The position numbers were made by a program, and so were the translations under genes. The notes beneath the pieces were generated by a model. That model saw only the letters and a program-made list of their open reading frames with translations, was not told the origin of the DNA and did not search any database. Shown piece by piece: positions 27,161 to 36,855 of a stretch of DNA of 64,000 nt. Origin of the DNA: Myxococcales bacterium (GTDB taxonomy: Bacteria; Myxococcota_A; Polyangia; Haliangiales; Haliangiaceae). Within the stretch, counting starts at the first letter, position 1. Every line of letters begins with the position of its first letter. The DNA lies in assembly GCA_947483555.1 (NCBI GenBank), contig CANKMW010000001.1, positions 203,266 to 267,265 of the forward strand. Reading direction: 5' to 3'.

Positions 27161-29365
27161 TCAGAACTTGTAGGTGGCGCCGATCCGGCCGTAGGTGCCG
27201 AAGTCGCTGTTGAACAGCGGCGCCGAGAACAGGTCGGTGTACAGCGCCCGCTCGCTCTGGAACGGCGCGCCGTCGAGCACGAACCAGATGTTCCAGCGTT
27301 GCTTGATGGCGACCTCGGCGATGACGCTGGTCATGAGCCGCAAGCCGCCCTCGCGCGAGTTGTAGAGGTCGTTGCCCGACAGCTCGGTCAGATCGGTCAC
27401 CCGCTCCATGTCGGCGGTGCTCAGGGTGCCGGCGCGGTGCGCGGCGCAGGTCTCGGTCGGCGTACCGTCGAACTCGTTGGCCGCCGTCAGCTCCGGGCAG
27501 TGACGGTCGCTCCAGGCGTTCAGGTACATGCGGCCGCTCACCGTGACCCGCGTGAACGCGGTCAGCGACGCCACGCCGCCGGCGTTGAGCGTGAGCCCGT
27601 TGCGCTTGCTGTCATCGATGAGTCGCGAACCCCACCACAGGTCGCCGAACACGCCGGCCGAGAACGGATCCTTGTCGACCAGCATGAGGCGAATGCCGAG
27701 GCCGATCTCCGACCGCGAGCCCATCGAGCGCACCCCGACGCCGGCATCGAATCCGAAGCCGCCCATCTTGCCGGCGCCGACGTTGATGCGGGTCTCGAGG
27801 AAGTACGGGTACCCGATGCCGAAGTCGACGGTCGAGCGACCGCGCGGCAAGGTGCGGGCACCGAACGACGCCAGGCCGCGCTGCTCGGCGGCCAGCTGGT
27901 CGTCGGACAGCCCCTCGACCTTGAGGTTCGCGTTCACCATCCCGGGCTTGCCGGCCTCGAGGGTGATCGTCTCCTCGTGGATCTGATAGCCAGCCTTGAC
28001 GACGCGGACGATGGTCGTGCCGACCTCGGCCTCGTCGAGATCGAGCGGCGTCACGCCGTGCGGCATGCCGTTGATGAGCACCTCGGCGCCGGCCGGGTTG
28101 CTGATGATGCGCAGTCGCCCCACCGCCTTGAGCTCGGCCGACACCGTCAGCGTCTGCCCGGGCTCGATGCGCACCTTCTGCTCGAAGGACTTGAAGCCGG
28201 CGAGCTTGACGACGACGAAGTGGTCGCCGCGCGAGACCGCCTTCTCCTGGGGCACCTTGCCGATGGCCGCGCCATCGATGTAGACGTCGGCGTCGGGCAC
28301 CGCCGACACCACCTTGAGCGTCCCGGTGTCGCCCTTGCCAGCCTCGGGGTTGAGGTCGAGCTTGAGGATGACCGACTGGCCGGCGTTGATCGTGACCCGT
28401 TCCTCACGCGCCTGGTAGCCCGGCGCCTTGACCTCGAGCACGTGCTCGCCGGTCTTGACGTCCTTGATGTCGATCGGCACCGCGCCCATGTCGGTACCGT
28501 CGAGGAACACCTTGGCGCCGGCGACGTTGGACAGCACGCGGATGACGCCGCCCTGGCCCCCGATCGTGGCCTTGAGCTCGGCGCGCACCTTGACCTGGGT
28601 GCCGGAGATGACCTGGACGGTCTGCTTCCACGGCACCGCCGGCTCCTTGCGCACCTCGACCACGTGCAGGCCCTCGATGACGTCGGTGATGAACACCGGC
28701 GTCGTGCCGGCGACCTTGTTGCCGTCGAGCAGCACCTCGGCATCGGGAACATCGGCGTCGACGACCAGCGTGCCGGTCTTCACCTTCGCCACCTCCTTGA
28801 GGAACGGGGTCAGCGAGACTTTTTCGTTCTCCTTGGAGTCGACCCAGGTCGAGAACGGCTCGAAGCCGTCCTTCTTGATCTCGATCAGGTGGCGACCGGC
28901 GTCGGTGGTCAGCAGCACCGGCGCCGAGCCCTGGTTCTGGCCGTCCAGAAAGACGCTGGCGCCAAACACGTTCTTGTCGGCGTCGGCGCGCACGTCGATG
29001 CGCGGCGGATCCAGCTTCTTGATGAGCGGGATGAACGTCTCCTGCAGCGTCCGGGTGCGCGCCACCTTCACGTTCTTCTGCGCCGGCTGATAGCCCTCGA
29101 GCTCGAGGATGACCAGGTAGTCGCCGTTGAGGACCGTGGCCGCCCACGGCGTCGTGCCGACCGGCCCCAGCTCCTTGCGATCGATGTAGACGGTGGCGCC
29201 CGGCGGCGCCGAGTCGATCCGGATCTTGTACTTGCCCTTCTTGGCGAGCCGCGGGTGGCTCTGGGCGCTGGCGTCACTGATCGCGGTGATCGGCGCGGCC
29301 GCCATCAGCACGGCGCACAGCGCCACGAAACCGACCAAGTAGGCCCAAGGCTTGAGAGATTTCAT
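27161..29365 (-). CDS. PEGA-repeat protein with C-terminal outer-membrane barrel-like domain
   Basis: 734 residues. A Sec signal (MKSLKPWAYLVGFVALCAVL, probable cleavage after ASA) is followed by six PEGA-type repeats to about residue 470, each with a pattern such as PPGATVYIDRKELGPVGTTP, DVPDAEVLLDGNKVAGTTPV or NPAGAEVLINGMPHGVTPLD. The last 220 residues are rich in alternating Gly and aromatic strands (VDFGIGYPYFLETRINVGAG, IGLGIRLMLVDKDPFSAGVF) and end in TYGRIGATYKF. A terminal Phe is the usual barrel-assembly signal, so the C-terminus is probably an outer-membrane barrel. AGGGGA lies upstream of ATG 29365. PEGA domains mediate surface or S-layer interactions. Confidence 0.8.
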   Translation of the reverse strand: MKSLKPWAYLVGFVALCAVLMAAAPITAISDASAQSHPRLAKKGKYKIRIDSAPPGATVYIDRKELGPVGTTPWAATVLNGDYLVILELEGYQPAQKNVKVARTRTLQETFIPLIKKLDPPRIDVRADADKNVFGASVFLDGQNQGSAPVLLTTDAGRHLIEIKKDGFEPFSTWVDSKENEKVSLTPFLKEVAKVKTGTLVVDADVPDAEVLLDGNKVAGTTPVFITDVIEGLHVVEVRKEPAVPWKQTVQVISGTQVKVRAELKATIGGQGGVIRVLSNVAGAKVFLDGTDMGAVPIDIKDVKTGEHVLEVKAPGYQAREERVTINAGQSVILKLDLNPEAGKGDTGTLKVVSAVPDADVYIDGAAIGKVPQEKAVSRGDHFVVVKLAGFKSFEQKVRIEPGQTLTVSAELKAVGRLRIISNPAGAEVLINGMPHGVTPLDLDEAEVGTTIVRVVKAGYQIHEETITLEAGKPGMVNANLKVEGLSDDQLAAEQRGLASFGARTLPRGRSTVDFGIGYPYFLETRINVGAGKMGGFGFDAGVGVRSMGSRSEIGLGIRLMLVDKDPFSAGVFGDLWWGSRLIDDSKRNGLTLNAGGVASLTAFTRVTVSGRMYLNAWSDRHCPELTAANEFDGTPTETCAAHRAGTLSTADMERVTDLTELSGNDLYNSREGGLRLMTSVIAEVAIKQRWNIWFVLDGAPFQSERALYTDLFSAPLFNSDFGTYGRIGATYKF

Positions 29366-29480
29366 GGGTCGCGTCCCCTGCATGACGGTCCGACGTTACC
29401 AGGGATCGACCTGGCAGACGGGTTACGGGTGCGGTTTTCGACGTCGGTCGCGCGCGCCTGTTCACAGCGTGAGCGATGGC

Positions 29481-30299
29481 TCACACGCCCGCAAACGGCG
29501 ACAGCGCACCGGCGCCGAGCAATGCGACCAGCAGCACACCGAGCGCGACGCGGTAGGCGGCGAACCCGACCAGCCGGCGACTGCCGAGGAAGCGCATCAG
29601 CCACGCGATCGACGCGTAGCCGGTGATGCCGGCGACGATCGTCCCCACCACCAGCGACGGCACGGCGGCGGCGCCCAGCTCGTCGATGGCGTCGCTCATC
29701 TTGAAGATGCCGGCGCCGGCGACCGCCGGGATGCTCATCAGGAACGAGAAGCGGGCCGCCTCGGTGCGGCGCAGGCCGAGCAGCAGGGCGCAGCAGATCG
29801 TGGCGCCGGAGCGCGACACGCCCGGGATCAGGGCCAGCGCCTGGGCACCGCCGATGAGCAGCGCGTCGACCAGCCCGAGGTCGTCGAGCATGCGGACGTT
29901 GCGGGCCCGGGCGTCGATGACCGCCATGGCCACGCCGACGGCGATCAGGGCGCCGCTCACGACCCATAGCGAGCGGGCGTCGCCGACGATGAAGTCCTCG
30001 AGCGTGACCCCGGCCACCGCGATCGGGATGGTGGCGGCGATCAGATAGAGCGGTAGCCGGCCGCGCGGGCTGCGCGGATCCGTGAACAGCGCCCGCGGCA
30101 GGTCGACGAAGACGTCGCGCGCGAAGTAGACCAGCACCGCGGCCAGGGTGCCGAGCTGGAGCACGGCCGTGTAGGCGGCGCCCGGATCGCGCTCGCCGAA
30201 CAGCGCCGGGATGATGCGCAGGTGCGCCGTCGACGAGATGGGCAGGAACTCGGTCAAGCCCTGGACGACACCGAGCACGATCGCGAACCACAGCTGCAC
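29481..30299 (-). CDS. uppP: Undecaprenyl-diphosphatase
   Basis: 272 residues, polytopic. It dephosphorylates undecaprenyl diphosphate to recycle the lipid carrier for peptidoglycan and other envelope polymers. Signature motifs are VQGLTEFLPISSTAHLRI near the N-terminus and ALIPGVSRSGATICCALLLG in the second half, both needed for catalysis. The start is GTG at 30299, with a TACCGT element 9 bases upstream; the much longer open frame upstream is not coding. The length is normal for UppP/BacA. Confidence 0.95.
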   Translation of the reverse strand: MQLWFAIVLGVVQGLTEFLPISSTAHLRIIPALFGERDPGAAYTAVLQLGTLAAVLVYFARDVFVDLPRALFTDPRSPRGRLPLYLIAATIPIAVAGVTLEDFIVGDARSLWVVSGALIAVGVAMAVIDARARNVRMLDDLGLVDALLIGGAQALALIPGVSRSGATICCALLLGLRRTEAARFSFLMSIPAVAGAGIFKMSDAIDELGAAAVPSLVVGTIVAGITGYASIAWLMRFLGSRRLVGFAAYRVALGVLLVALLGAGALSPFAGV

Positions 30300-30308
30300 G
30301 AGGCGGGC

Positions 30309-30314
30309 ACGGTA
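30309..30314 (-). promoter_or_regulatory. -10-like TACCGT of uppP
   Basis: On the minus strand TACCGT (preceded by GTGC) ends 9 bases before the GTG start of uppP. Confidence 0.35.
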
Positions 30315-30363
30315 GCACGTGGCGTCGCCGCCGCTGCCGCGGTACGAACCAGGGATGATCAGG

Positions 30364-30771
30364 ATGATCCTCGCCGGCGCGCTGGTGCTCGGGCTCGGCG
30401 TCGCGTGCGGACCGAAACCCACGCCGGCGACGCTGCCCACCGGCGGCAGCGGCAGCGGCGACCACCACGACGGCGGCGGCGCGGTCGCCCAGCCCGGCGA
30501 CGGCGGCGATCCGGGTCGCGGCACGGCGATGGCGCCGCTCACGCGCGACGAATGCGAGCAGATGATCGATCACGTGCTGGCGATCGGCATGGCCGCGCAA
30601 CGGGCGCAGAAGCCCGCGGAGTACGTGCCGACCGAGGCCCAGGTGGCCGCGATCCGAGCTCGGCTCGTGGCCGACCAGCTGGACGAATGCCTGACCTGGT
30701 CACGCCCGGTCTGGGAGTGCACGGTCGCCGCCCAGACCGTCGACGCGCTGCCCCATTGCGCCGAACGCTGA
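30364..30771 (+). CDS. Small lipoprotein of unknown function
   Basis: 135 residues. The signal MILAGALVLGLGVAC ends in a lipobox (Cys 15), followed by a Gly/Ser/Asp-rich linker and an alpha-helical domain (LTRDECEQMIDHVLAIGMAA) containing four Cys residues. The spacing DECEQM...DECLTW...VWECTV suggests disulphides in the periplasm. AGGGA lies 8 bases before ATG 30364; ATG 30355 is an in-frame alternative. Divergent from uppP. Confidence 0.6.
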   Translation: MILAGALVLGLGVACGPKPTPATLPTGGSGSGDHHDGGGAVAQPGDGGDPGRGTAMAPLTRDECEQMIDHVLAIGMAAQRAQKPAEYVPTEAQVAAIRARLVADQLDECLTWSRPVWECTVAAQTVDALPHCAER

Positions 30772-30870
30772 GTGATGGTGGGCGTCGACGCCAGCAGGCA
30801 ACGTCTCCGGTTGTCCCGAGCGATGCGCGAGCGCCAGCGAGCGCGAGTCGAAGGACGTGCTCCGTCGACG

Positions 30871-31851
30871 CTAGCGACGTGCCGACAGACGCGGCAACGG
30901 CGACGGCGCCGGCTGACGGGACGGCGCCGCGGTGCGGTCGACCGCGGTGACGTCGTCCTCGGGCGGCAGCGGCAGCGGCCGCGGGTTGGTCGCGAGCGCG
31001 GCCGGGCGGACAGCCGGCAAGGCCTGGGGATGGACGGGGCCGGTGCCGCGCGCGACGCGACGCGGCGGCGACAGCGGCAGCGGCGTCACCGGTAGCGACG
31101 GCCGCTCGGTGGCCTCGGCGTCGGCGCGTCGGGTCGGAGGCACGGGCGGCTTCCAGTTCGAGGTCGAGCGCGCGGCGGCGCGAGCGACCGGGGCCGCCGG
31201 CGCGGCGGCGCGAGCGACCGGGGCCGGCTGAACGACGGCGCGAGCGACCGGGGCCGGCTGAACGACGGCCACGGGGGACCGCTTCACCTGCACCTGCATC
31301 TGCGCCTCGGTCGCTTCGGCGGCGACCTTGGCGCGGGCAAGCGCGAGTTGCCACTCCCACTCGTCTTCGTCGGCGTCGCTGTCGTTGTCGTCGTTGCGCG
31401 CCGACGGAGCCATGGCGACCACTGGCCTGGTGATGGCGGCGGCGATCATCGGCTTCGGGTGGGCCAGGGGCGGCGACGCCACGTCGGCGGCCTGTCTGGC
31501 GCGAACCAGCGCCGCCGACCACAAGGCGTCATCGTCCGCGTCGACGGCTCGGACCCCGGGCAGCGGCGGCGGTCCGGCGCGGCGGCTGGCTGGAGTGCGG
31601 GGCCCCGGCGTGGCGACGGCAGGCGCCATGACGGGAGCAGGAGCAGGTGCCGGGGGCGCGAACGTGGTGGCGAACGTGAACACGCCGGTCGGGTCGTGTC
31701 CCTCGCGCCATCCCACCACGCGCGCGCTCGATCCTTCATCAGATACGCATGGTTGCAGCGTCAGGATCCGCCCCTGCGGTGTCAGCGCGAGCCCGTAGCT
31801 CGACAGCTTCACGTACCCCGCCTTGGCAAGGAGGTCTTCGACGAGCGCCAT
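30871..31851 (-). CDS. Ala/Pro-rich protein of unknown function
   Basis: 326 residues. Only the first 55 are ordered: MALVEDLLAKAGYVKLSSYG then LALTPQGRILTLQPC and ARVVGWREG. I associate this N-terminal module with proteins of this bacterial group, but it has no known function. The rest is Pro/Ala-rich and disordered, with a central acidic stretch and perfect repeats (QPAPVARA-type) encoded by 30-base units. There is no signal peptide, so it is probably cytosolic. It could be a scaffold with a small N-terminal domain and a long flexible arm. Confidence 0.6.
   Translation of the reverse strand: MALVEDLLAKAGYVKLSSYGLALTPQGRILTLQPCVSDEGSSARVVGWREGHDPTGVFTFATTFAPPAPAPAPVMAPAVATPGPRTPASRRAGPPPLPGVRAVDADDDALWSAALVRARQAADVASPPLAHPKPMIAAAITRPVVAMAPSARNDDNDSDADEDEWEWQLALARAKVAAEATEAQMQVQVKRSPVAVVQPAPVARAVVQPAPVARAAAPAAPVARAAARSTSNWKPPVPPTRRADAEATERPSLPVTPLPLSPPRRVARGTGPVHPQALPAVRPAALATNPRPLPLPPEDDVTAVDRTAAPSRQPAPSPLPRLSARR
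31171..31260. repeat. Three tandem 30-base units inside the 30871 gene
   Basis: Units at 31171-31200, 31201-31230 and 31231-31260 share GCGCGAGCGACCGGGGCC. They encode ten-residue VVQPAPVARA-like repeats and probably vary in copy number by slippage. Confidence 0.7.
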
Positions 31852-32026
31852 GACCGATCGTCAAAGCACGCGGCGGGCCAACGCCAGCCGCTCGGCGACG
31901 GTCCCAAGTGCTCGAACGATCGCACGGTCCGGCTGACCTGCCGGCCGCTGGGGTCGAACGTCCCGATGCCGCGTCCCCCACGCTCCCCCACCTACACCGG
32001 CCTCGACAGGCCGAGGACCTACACGC

Positions 32027-32806
<780 letters not shown>

Positions 32807-32853
32807 GGCGTTCGATACCGCAGATTCGCCCGCTCGGGGCGGGGCGACTGCGG

Positions 32854-33789
32854 TCAGGCGCCGCGCTCGGCTTGCCGCCGCGCCCGGGCCTGCTTGCCGA
32901 GGTGGGCCTTCAAGTACTTCGAGGGCAGGTCGTGGCCCACGAAGCTGGCGGCGAGGCGCGACGCTTCGACCAGCTTGTCGAGATCGATGCCGGTCTCGAT
33001 GCCCATCGAATGCAGCATGGCGACCAGGTCGTCGGTGGCCAGGTTGCCCGACGCCCCCGGCGCATACGGACAGCCGCCGAGCCCACCGACCGCGGCGTCG
33101 ATGGTCGTGATCCCGAGCTGGAGCGCGGCGACGCAGTTGGCCAGCGCGGTGCCCTGGGTGTCGTGGAAGTGCACGGCGACATCGGCGGCCGGCGCCTCGG
33201 CGAGCACCAGCTCGAGCACGCGCTCGACCTGGCGTGGGTTGGCGACCCCGATGGTGTCGCTGATCGACACCTGGTACACGCCCATGGCGCGCAGCTCGCG
33301 GGTCAGCCACACCGACTGCGCGGGATCGACGTCGCCCTCGTACGGGCAGCCGAACACCGTCGAGACGTAGGCGCGAACCCGCATGCCGGCGGCGATCGCG
33401 GGCGGCACCACGTCGCCGAACGCGGTCAGCGTCTCGGCGATCGACTTGTTGATGTTCTTCTTGTTGTGGGTCTCGGACGCCGACAGGAAGACGGCGATCT
33501 CCTTCATGCCGGCGGTGATCGCGCCGTCGAGACCGCGACGGTTGGGCACCAGCGCCGACAGCGTGACGCCGTCCTTGCGCCGCACCCCACGCGCCACCTC
33601 GGCGCTGTCGGCGAGCTGGGGGATCCACTGCGGGCTGACGAAGCTGGTGATCTCGATGTAGCGCAGCCCGGTGTCCTCGAGCGCGTGGATGAACGCGATC
33701 TTGTCGGCGGTCGGCACGCTGCGCGCCTCGTTCTGCAGGCCGTCGCGCGGACCGACCTCGTACACCGTGACGCGCTCGGGCAGCTTCAT
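32854..33789 (-). CDS. mvaB: Hydroxymethylglutaryl-CoA lyase
   Basis: 311 residues. It cleaves HMG-CoA to acetyl-CoA and acetoacetate, the last step of leucine breakdown. The DRE-TIM barrel signature is visible as YEVGPRDGLQNEARSVPTAD, with VSISDTIGVANPRQV and the metal-binding HFHDTQGTALANCVAA. The active-site Cys loop is VGGLGGCPYAPGASGNLATD. The ATG at 33789 has CAGG upstream and a TAAGGT element 11 bases upstream. It is followed by the crotonase gene. Confidence 0.93.
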   Translation of the reverse strand: MKLPERVTVYEVGPRDGLQNEARSVPTADKIAFIHALEDTGLRYIEITSFVSPQWIPQLADSAEVARGVRRKDGVTLSALVPNRRGLDGAITAGMKEIAVFLSASETHNKKNINKSIAETLTAFGDVVPPAIAAGMRVRAYVSTVFGCPYEGDVDPAQSVWLTRELRAMGVYQVSISDTIGVANPRQVERVLELVLAEAPAADVAVHFHDTQGTALANCVAALQLGITTIDAAVGGLGGCPYAPGASGNLATDDLVAMLHSMGIETGIDLDKLVEASRLAASFVGHDLPSKYLKAHLGKQARARRQAERGA

Positions 33790-33803
33790 CCTGAACCGGC
33801 ACC

Positions 33804-34475
33804 TTACCCAGCCGCGGCGGCCTCCGCCACCGCCGCCGCCAGCTCCAGCGTCAGGTCATCCAGGCTGTCGATCACCCGGTGGGCGGCCGACTGATCGTGA
33901 CCGGCGAAGTTGCCGGCCCGGACCGCCACCACGACGCAGCCGGCGGCGCGACCCGCGGCCACGCCGGCGGCCGAGTCCTCGACCACCAGCACGTGGCGCG
34001 GCGCCAGGCCGAGCCGCTCGCACGCCATGAGGTAGCCGTCGGGCGCCGGCTTGCTGCGCGGCACGTCCTCGGCGCACAGCCGGACCGAGAACGCGTCGGC
34101 CAGGCCGAGCAGCCCGAGCATGTGCTCGGCCTCGACGCGCGAGCTGCCGGTGACCAGGCCGCGCTGGCGGTCGGCGAACCGGGCCACCGCGGCCCGCGCG
34201 CCGGGTAGCTCGAGCGCATCCGCGGCCGCGAACAGCTCGCGGCTGGCGAGGGCGGTGGCGGCGATGAGCTGATCGCGATCCCAGGTGATGGCCGGGTACG
34301 CCGCGGCCAGCCGGGCGTGGATCGCCACCCACGAGTGGCCGACGACGTGATCGCGATCGGCCTGCGCGATCTCGACGCCCTGGCCGGAGCGCAGCGCGCG
34401 GGCCAGCGCCTCGGCGTACTGCCGCTCGCTGTCGACCAGGGTGCCGTCGAGGTCGAACAGGACCGCGTGGACCAT
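33804..34475 (-). CDS. HAD-superfamily hydrolase (phosphoglycolate-phosphatase-like)
   Basis: 223 residues. Motif I VLFDLDGTLVDSE has the nucleophile and acid Asp. Motif II is the Ser in LVTGSSRVEAEHM, motif III the Lys in PRSKPAPDGYLMACERLG, and motif IV the acidic pair in VLVVEDSAAGVAAGRAAG. The helical cap between motifs I and II marks the beta-phosphoglucomutase or phosphoglycolate phosphatase group. The substrate is unknown. The start could also be ATG 34484. It lies 14 bases before mvaB on the same strand and may be cotranscribed with it. Confidence 0.88.
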   Translation of the reverse strand: MVHAVLFDLDGTLVDSERQYAEALARALRSGQGVEIAQADRDHVVGHSWVAIHARLAAAYPAITWDRDQLIAATALASRELFAAADALELPGARAAVARFADRQRGLVTGSSRVEAEHMLGLLGLADAFSVRLCAEDVPRSKPAPDGYLMACERLGLAPRHVLVVEDSAAGVAAGRAAGCVVVAVRAGNFAGHDQSAAHRVIDSLDDLTLELAAAVAEAAAAG

Positions 34476-34587
34476 GGGCCGCATGTAGCACGTAACCCGG
34501 GACCTGCGGCCGGCCACTGGTTCGGTGTCGGTCGCTGCTCGCAACCCGCGGGCGGCCGTTGCATCCTTGGTCGGTATCGGAGGATCC

Positions 34588-35970
34588 ATGCGCCCTGTCC
34601 TGCGCCTCGTCACCTTGCTCGCCTTCGCCGCCACCGCCTGCGGCCCATCCGCGGGCGTGAAGCGGGCCCAGACCTTGCTCGATCGGGGCGACTATCGCGG
34701 CGCCGCCGACGCCGCCGATCAGGAGCTCGGCAAGACGCCGGGCGACGCCCAGCTCACCCGCATCCGGATCCGGGCCGCGCTCGGTCTCGGCGACGCCCGG
34801 GACGCGGTGGCGCGCTACCGCGGCTGGCGCGCCGGGCGCGACGACGAGGACCTGGCCGCGCTGCGCACCATGGCCTTGACGACCTTGTGGCAGGGCCTGA
34901 CCTCGCCGTCGGCGCAGGTGCAGGTGCAGGCCATCCGCGCCATCGAGCGACTCGAGATCGAGGACTTCGCCCGCGACGTCGGCGACCGCATGGGCGACGA
35001 CGACGACGTGGTCGCGGCGGCGGCGGCGATCGCGGTCCTGCGCGCGTTCCCGCAGGCGCCCGACGTCGCCACCGAGATGCTCAAGAGCGACGACCCGCAG
35101 GCGCGGGCGATCGCGGTCGAGGGCATCGGCCGCAAGGTCGGCAAACACGCCGCCGAGGATCTACGCTTCGCCGCGGTCGATCAGGATCCGCGGGTGCGCG
35201 CCGCGGCCGCGGCGGCGCTCGCCGCGCTCGCCGATCCCGCCGATACCGAGCGCCTGACCGAGCTGGCCACCGACACCTCGGCCGACGTGCGCAACGTCGC
35301 GCTGCGCGCCCTCGCCCGCGGCAAGCGCGGCGACCTCGGCGCGCTGGCCCAGGCCGCGCTCGCCGACGCGTCGCTGGGGGTCCGTCTGGCGGCGGTGGAT
35401 CTGCTGGTCGCGTCGCGCGGCCGCGACGCCGCGCGACCGCTGCTCGAGCACGCCGATCTGATGGTCGCCGCCTACGCGGCCCGGGCGCTCCGCGATCCGA
35501 CCGCCGGCGCCGCCGCCGTCGATCGCGCGCTGGCCGCCGACGACTGGACCATCCGCGCCGGCGTCGTGAACCTGCTCGAGGTCGCGCTCGGCAAGGACGG
35601 CGCCCGCGCCCGCGCCGAGAAGGCGGCGTCCGACCGGGCGGTGGGCGTGCAGATCGCCGCCGCCCGCCTGCTGGCGTACCTGGGCGATCGCCCGCGCGCC
35701 ATCGCGATCTACGCCGCCGCGCTCGCCGCCGGGGAGCCCGACGATCGGGTCGGCGCCGCCGCCGAGCTGGCTCACCTCGGCGACCCCCGCGGCGCCGCCG
35801 CCCTCGAGCAGCTCGCCGCCGCGCCCGAGCCGGGCGTGCGCCGCTCGGTCATCACCGCCCACCGCGCCGCCCGCGTGATCACGCCCGGCCTGTGGGGCGC
35901 GCTCGCCGATGACGACGCCGGCAACCGCATCGAGGCCGCCGCCGCCCTCTACGAGCTCGGCGCGCGGTGA
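34588..35970 (+). CDS. HEAT-repeat lipoprotein
   Basis: 460 residues. Signal MRPVLRLVTLLAFAATAC with lipobox Cys 18. After a TPR-like opening (AQTLLDRGDYRGAADAADQE) the rest is made of HEAT/PBS-lyase-type helical pairs, for example AAEDLRFAAVDQDPRVRAAA and LTELATDTSADVRNVALRAL. These form an alpha solenoid for protein contacts in the periplasm. GGAGG lies 5 bases before ATG 34588 and decides the start. It is Ala-rich, as expected for HEAT repeats in such GC-rich DNA. Confidence 0.82.
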   Translation: MRPVLRLVTLLAFAATACGPSAGVKRAQTLLDRGDYRGAADAADQELGKTPGDAQLTRIRIRAALGLGDARDAVARYRGWRAGRDDEDLAALRTMALTTLWQGLTSPSAQVQVQAIRAIERLEIEDFARDVGDRMGDDDDVVAAAAAIAVLRAFPQAPDVATEMLKSDDPQARAIAVEGIGRKVGKHAAEDLRFAAVDQDPRVRAAAAAALAALADPADTERLTELATDTSADVRNVALRALARGKRGDLGALAQAALADASLGVRLAAVDLLVASRGRDAARPLLEHADLMVAAYAARALRDPTAGAAAVDRALAADDWTIRAGVVNLLEVALGKDGARARAEKAASDRAVGVQIAAARLLAYLGDRPRAIAIYAAALAAGEPDDRVGAAAELAHLGDPRGAAALEQLAAAPEPGVRRSVITAHRAARVITPGLWGALADDDAGNRIEAAAALYELGAR

Positions 35971-35985
35971 CGGATCCGGATCCGA

Positions 35986-36294
35986 TCAGCGGTCCCGGTC
36001 CGGATCCAGATCGCGAGGCAGCCGTCGATGCCCCTCGAAGACCGTCAGCACGCCGATGACCCTCGGACGGACGACGTAGACGATGCGATATCGACCGCAG
36101 ATGATCTCCCTGACGTCGTCTCGTGACAGCTCGGGAACCGCGCGACCTGCGTGGGAGTGTCGCCGCGTAACATCCACGGCGTCGTGAAGGCGGAGCGCCC
36201 ACCGAGTCGCCGCGATCGGATCGTCGAGCGCGATGTAGTCCTCGATCTCGCGCACGTTCATGGCCGCGCGTGCCGACCAGACGATGACGTTCAT
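35986..36294 (-). CDS. RelE/ParE-family toxin
   Basis: 102 residues: MNVIVWSARAAMNVREIEDY, then IAATRWALRLHDAVDVTRRH and the hallmark HAGRAVPELSRDDVREIICG followed by RYRIVYVVRPRVIGVLTVFE. This is a ParE/RelE toxin. It lies 14 bases after the Phd-type antitoxin gene, in the usual antitoxin-first order. It is clearly different from the toxin at 4825, so these are two independent modules. Confidence 0.87.
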   Translation of the reverse strand: MNVIVWSARAAMNVREIEDYIALDDPIAATRWALRLHDAVDVTRRHSHAGRAVPELSRDDVREIICGRYRIVYVVRPRVIGVLTVFEGHRRLPRDLDPDRDR

Positions 36295-36308
36295 CCTCAG
36301 CCTGCAGC

Positions 36309-36605
36309 TCAGCGAGTCCGCTTCGGACGCTGGGCGCGGGCCTCGATCTCCTTGCGGACTTCCTCGTGCGAGTACGTCCGTCCGGCTTCCACGTCAGCCA
36401 GACCAGCCTCGACCGAGGCAACGAAGCGTGCGTGGTACGAGAGCCGATCGTACTCGGCGGGGCTCAGGACGACCCCAGCAACCTTGCCGTTCTGGGTTAT
36501 CACGATCGGCTGATGCGTCTCGCTCAGGCGCTTCAACCACTCGGCGGCCTGGGCCTTGAAGTCGCTGACGGGGACGAAGTCCTCGGAGAGCTTGATGGTC
36601 TTCAT
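36309..36605 (-). CDS. Phd/YefM-family antitoxin
   Basis: 98 residues. MKTIKLSEDFVPVSDFKAQA followed by LKRLSETHQPIVITQNGKVA and GVVLSPAEYDRLSY is the standard Phd/YefM dimerisation and DNA-binding domain. The Arg/Glu-rich C-terminus (YSHEEVRKEIEARAQRPKRT) should bind the toxin. A GAGG lies 7 bases before ATG 36605. The long open frame upstream of that ATG is not coding. Repression at the 36619 palindrome is likely. Confidence 0.88.
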   Translation of the reverse strand: MKTIKLSEDFVPVSDFKAQAAEWLKRLSETHQPIVITQNGKVAGVVLSPAEYDRLSYHARFVASVEAGLADVEAGRTYSHEEVRKEIEARAQRPKRTR

Positions 36606-36855
36606 GCGGGCCTCATACAGTCGGTATATAGACTCACAAACCGACCATGTCCAGACCCGTGCGTGCATCGCAAGCACGCCGCGGGGGGACCTGTGACGCC
36701 AGCCGCGGGGACAAGTCTCCCAGGGGGGACCAGCGCAACCCGTGCGGGTTCCGATGACAGCGGTCGATCCGGGCATGGATCCGCGGTCTTCGGCGTGCGG
36801 CCGGCGGTAACATCGGTGTGATTTCCGTGGCAAGCGACTTGCTGAGGTCAGGGTC
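36606..36855. other. 250-base intergenic region with two hairpins
   Basis: After the toxin-antitoxin operator this gap holds GCGTGC-N7-GCACGC (36661-36679), AACCCG-TG-CGGGTT (36737-36750) and a repeated GGGGGGACC (near 36683 and 36723). No convincing ORF was found in it. It is the longest gap in the window without a gene and may hold the promoter of the lipoprotein/receptor cluster. Confidence 0.4.
36619..36634. promoter_or_regulatory. Toxin-antitoxin operator candidate AGTC-N8-GACT with TATATA centre
   Basis: AGTCGGTATATAGACT lies 13 bases upstream of the antitoxin ATG. It combines an AT-rich, -10-like centre with symmetric AGTC/GACT arms, as expected for a self-repressed toxin-antitoxin promoter. 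Confidence 0.4.

Noticed and set aside
27299..29626. A 775-codon + strand frame opposite the PEGA gene
   Set aside because: Same reason: the minus strand carries recognisable PEGA repeats and a signal peptide; the + strand product is compositional shadow.
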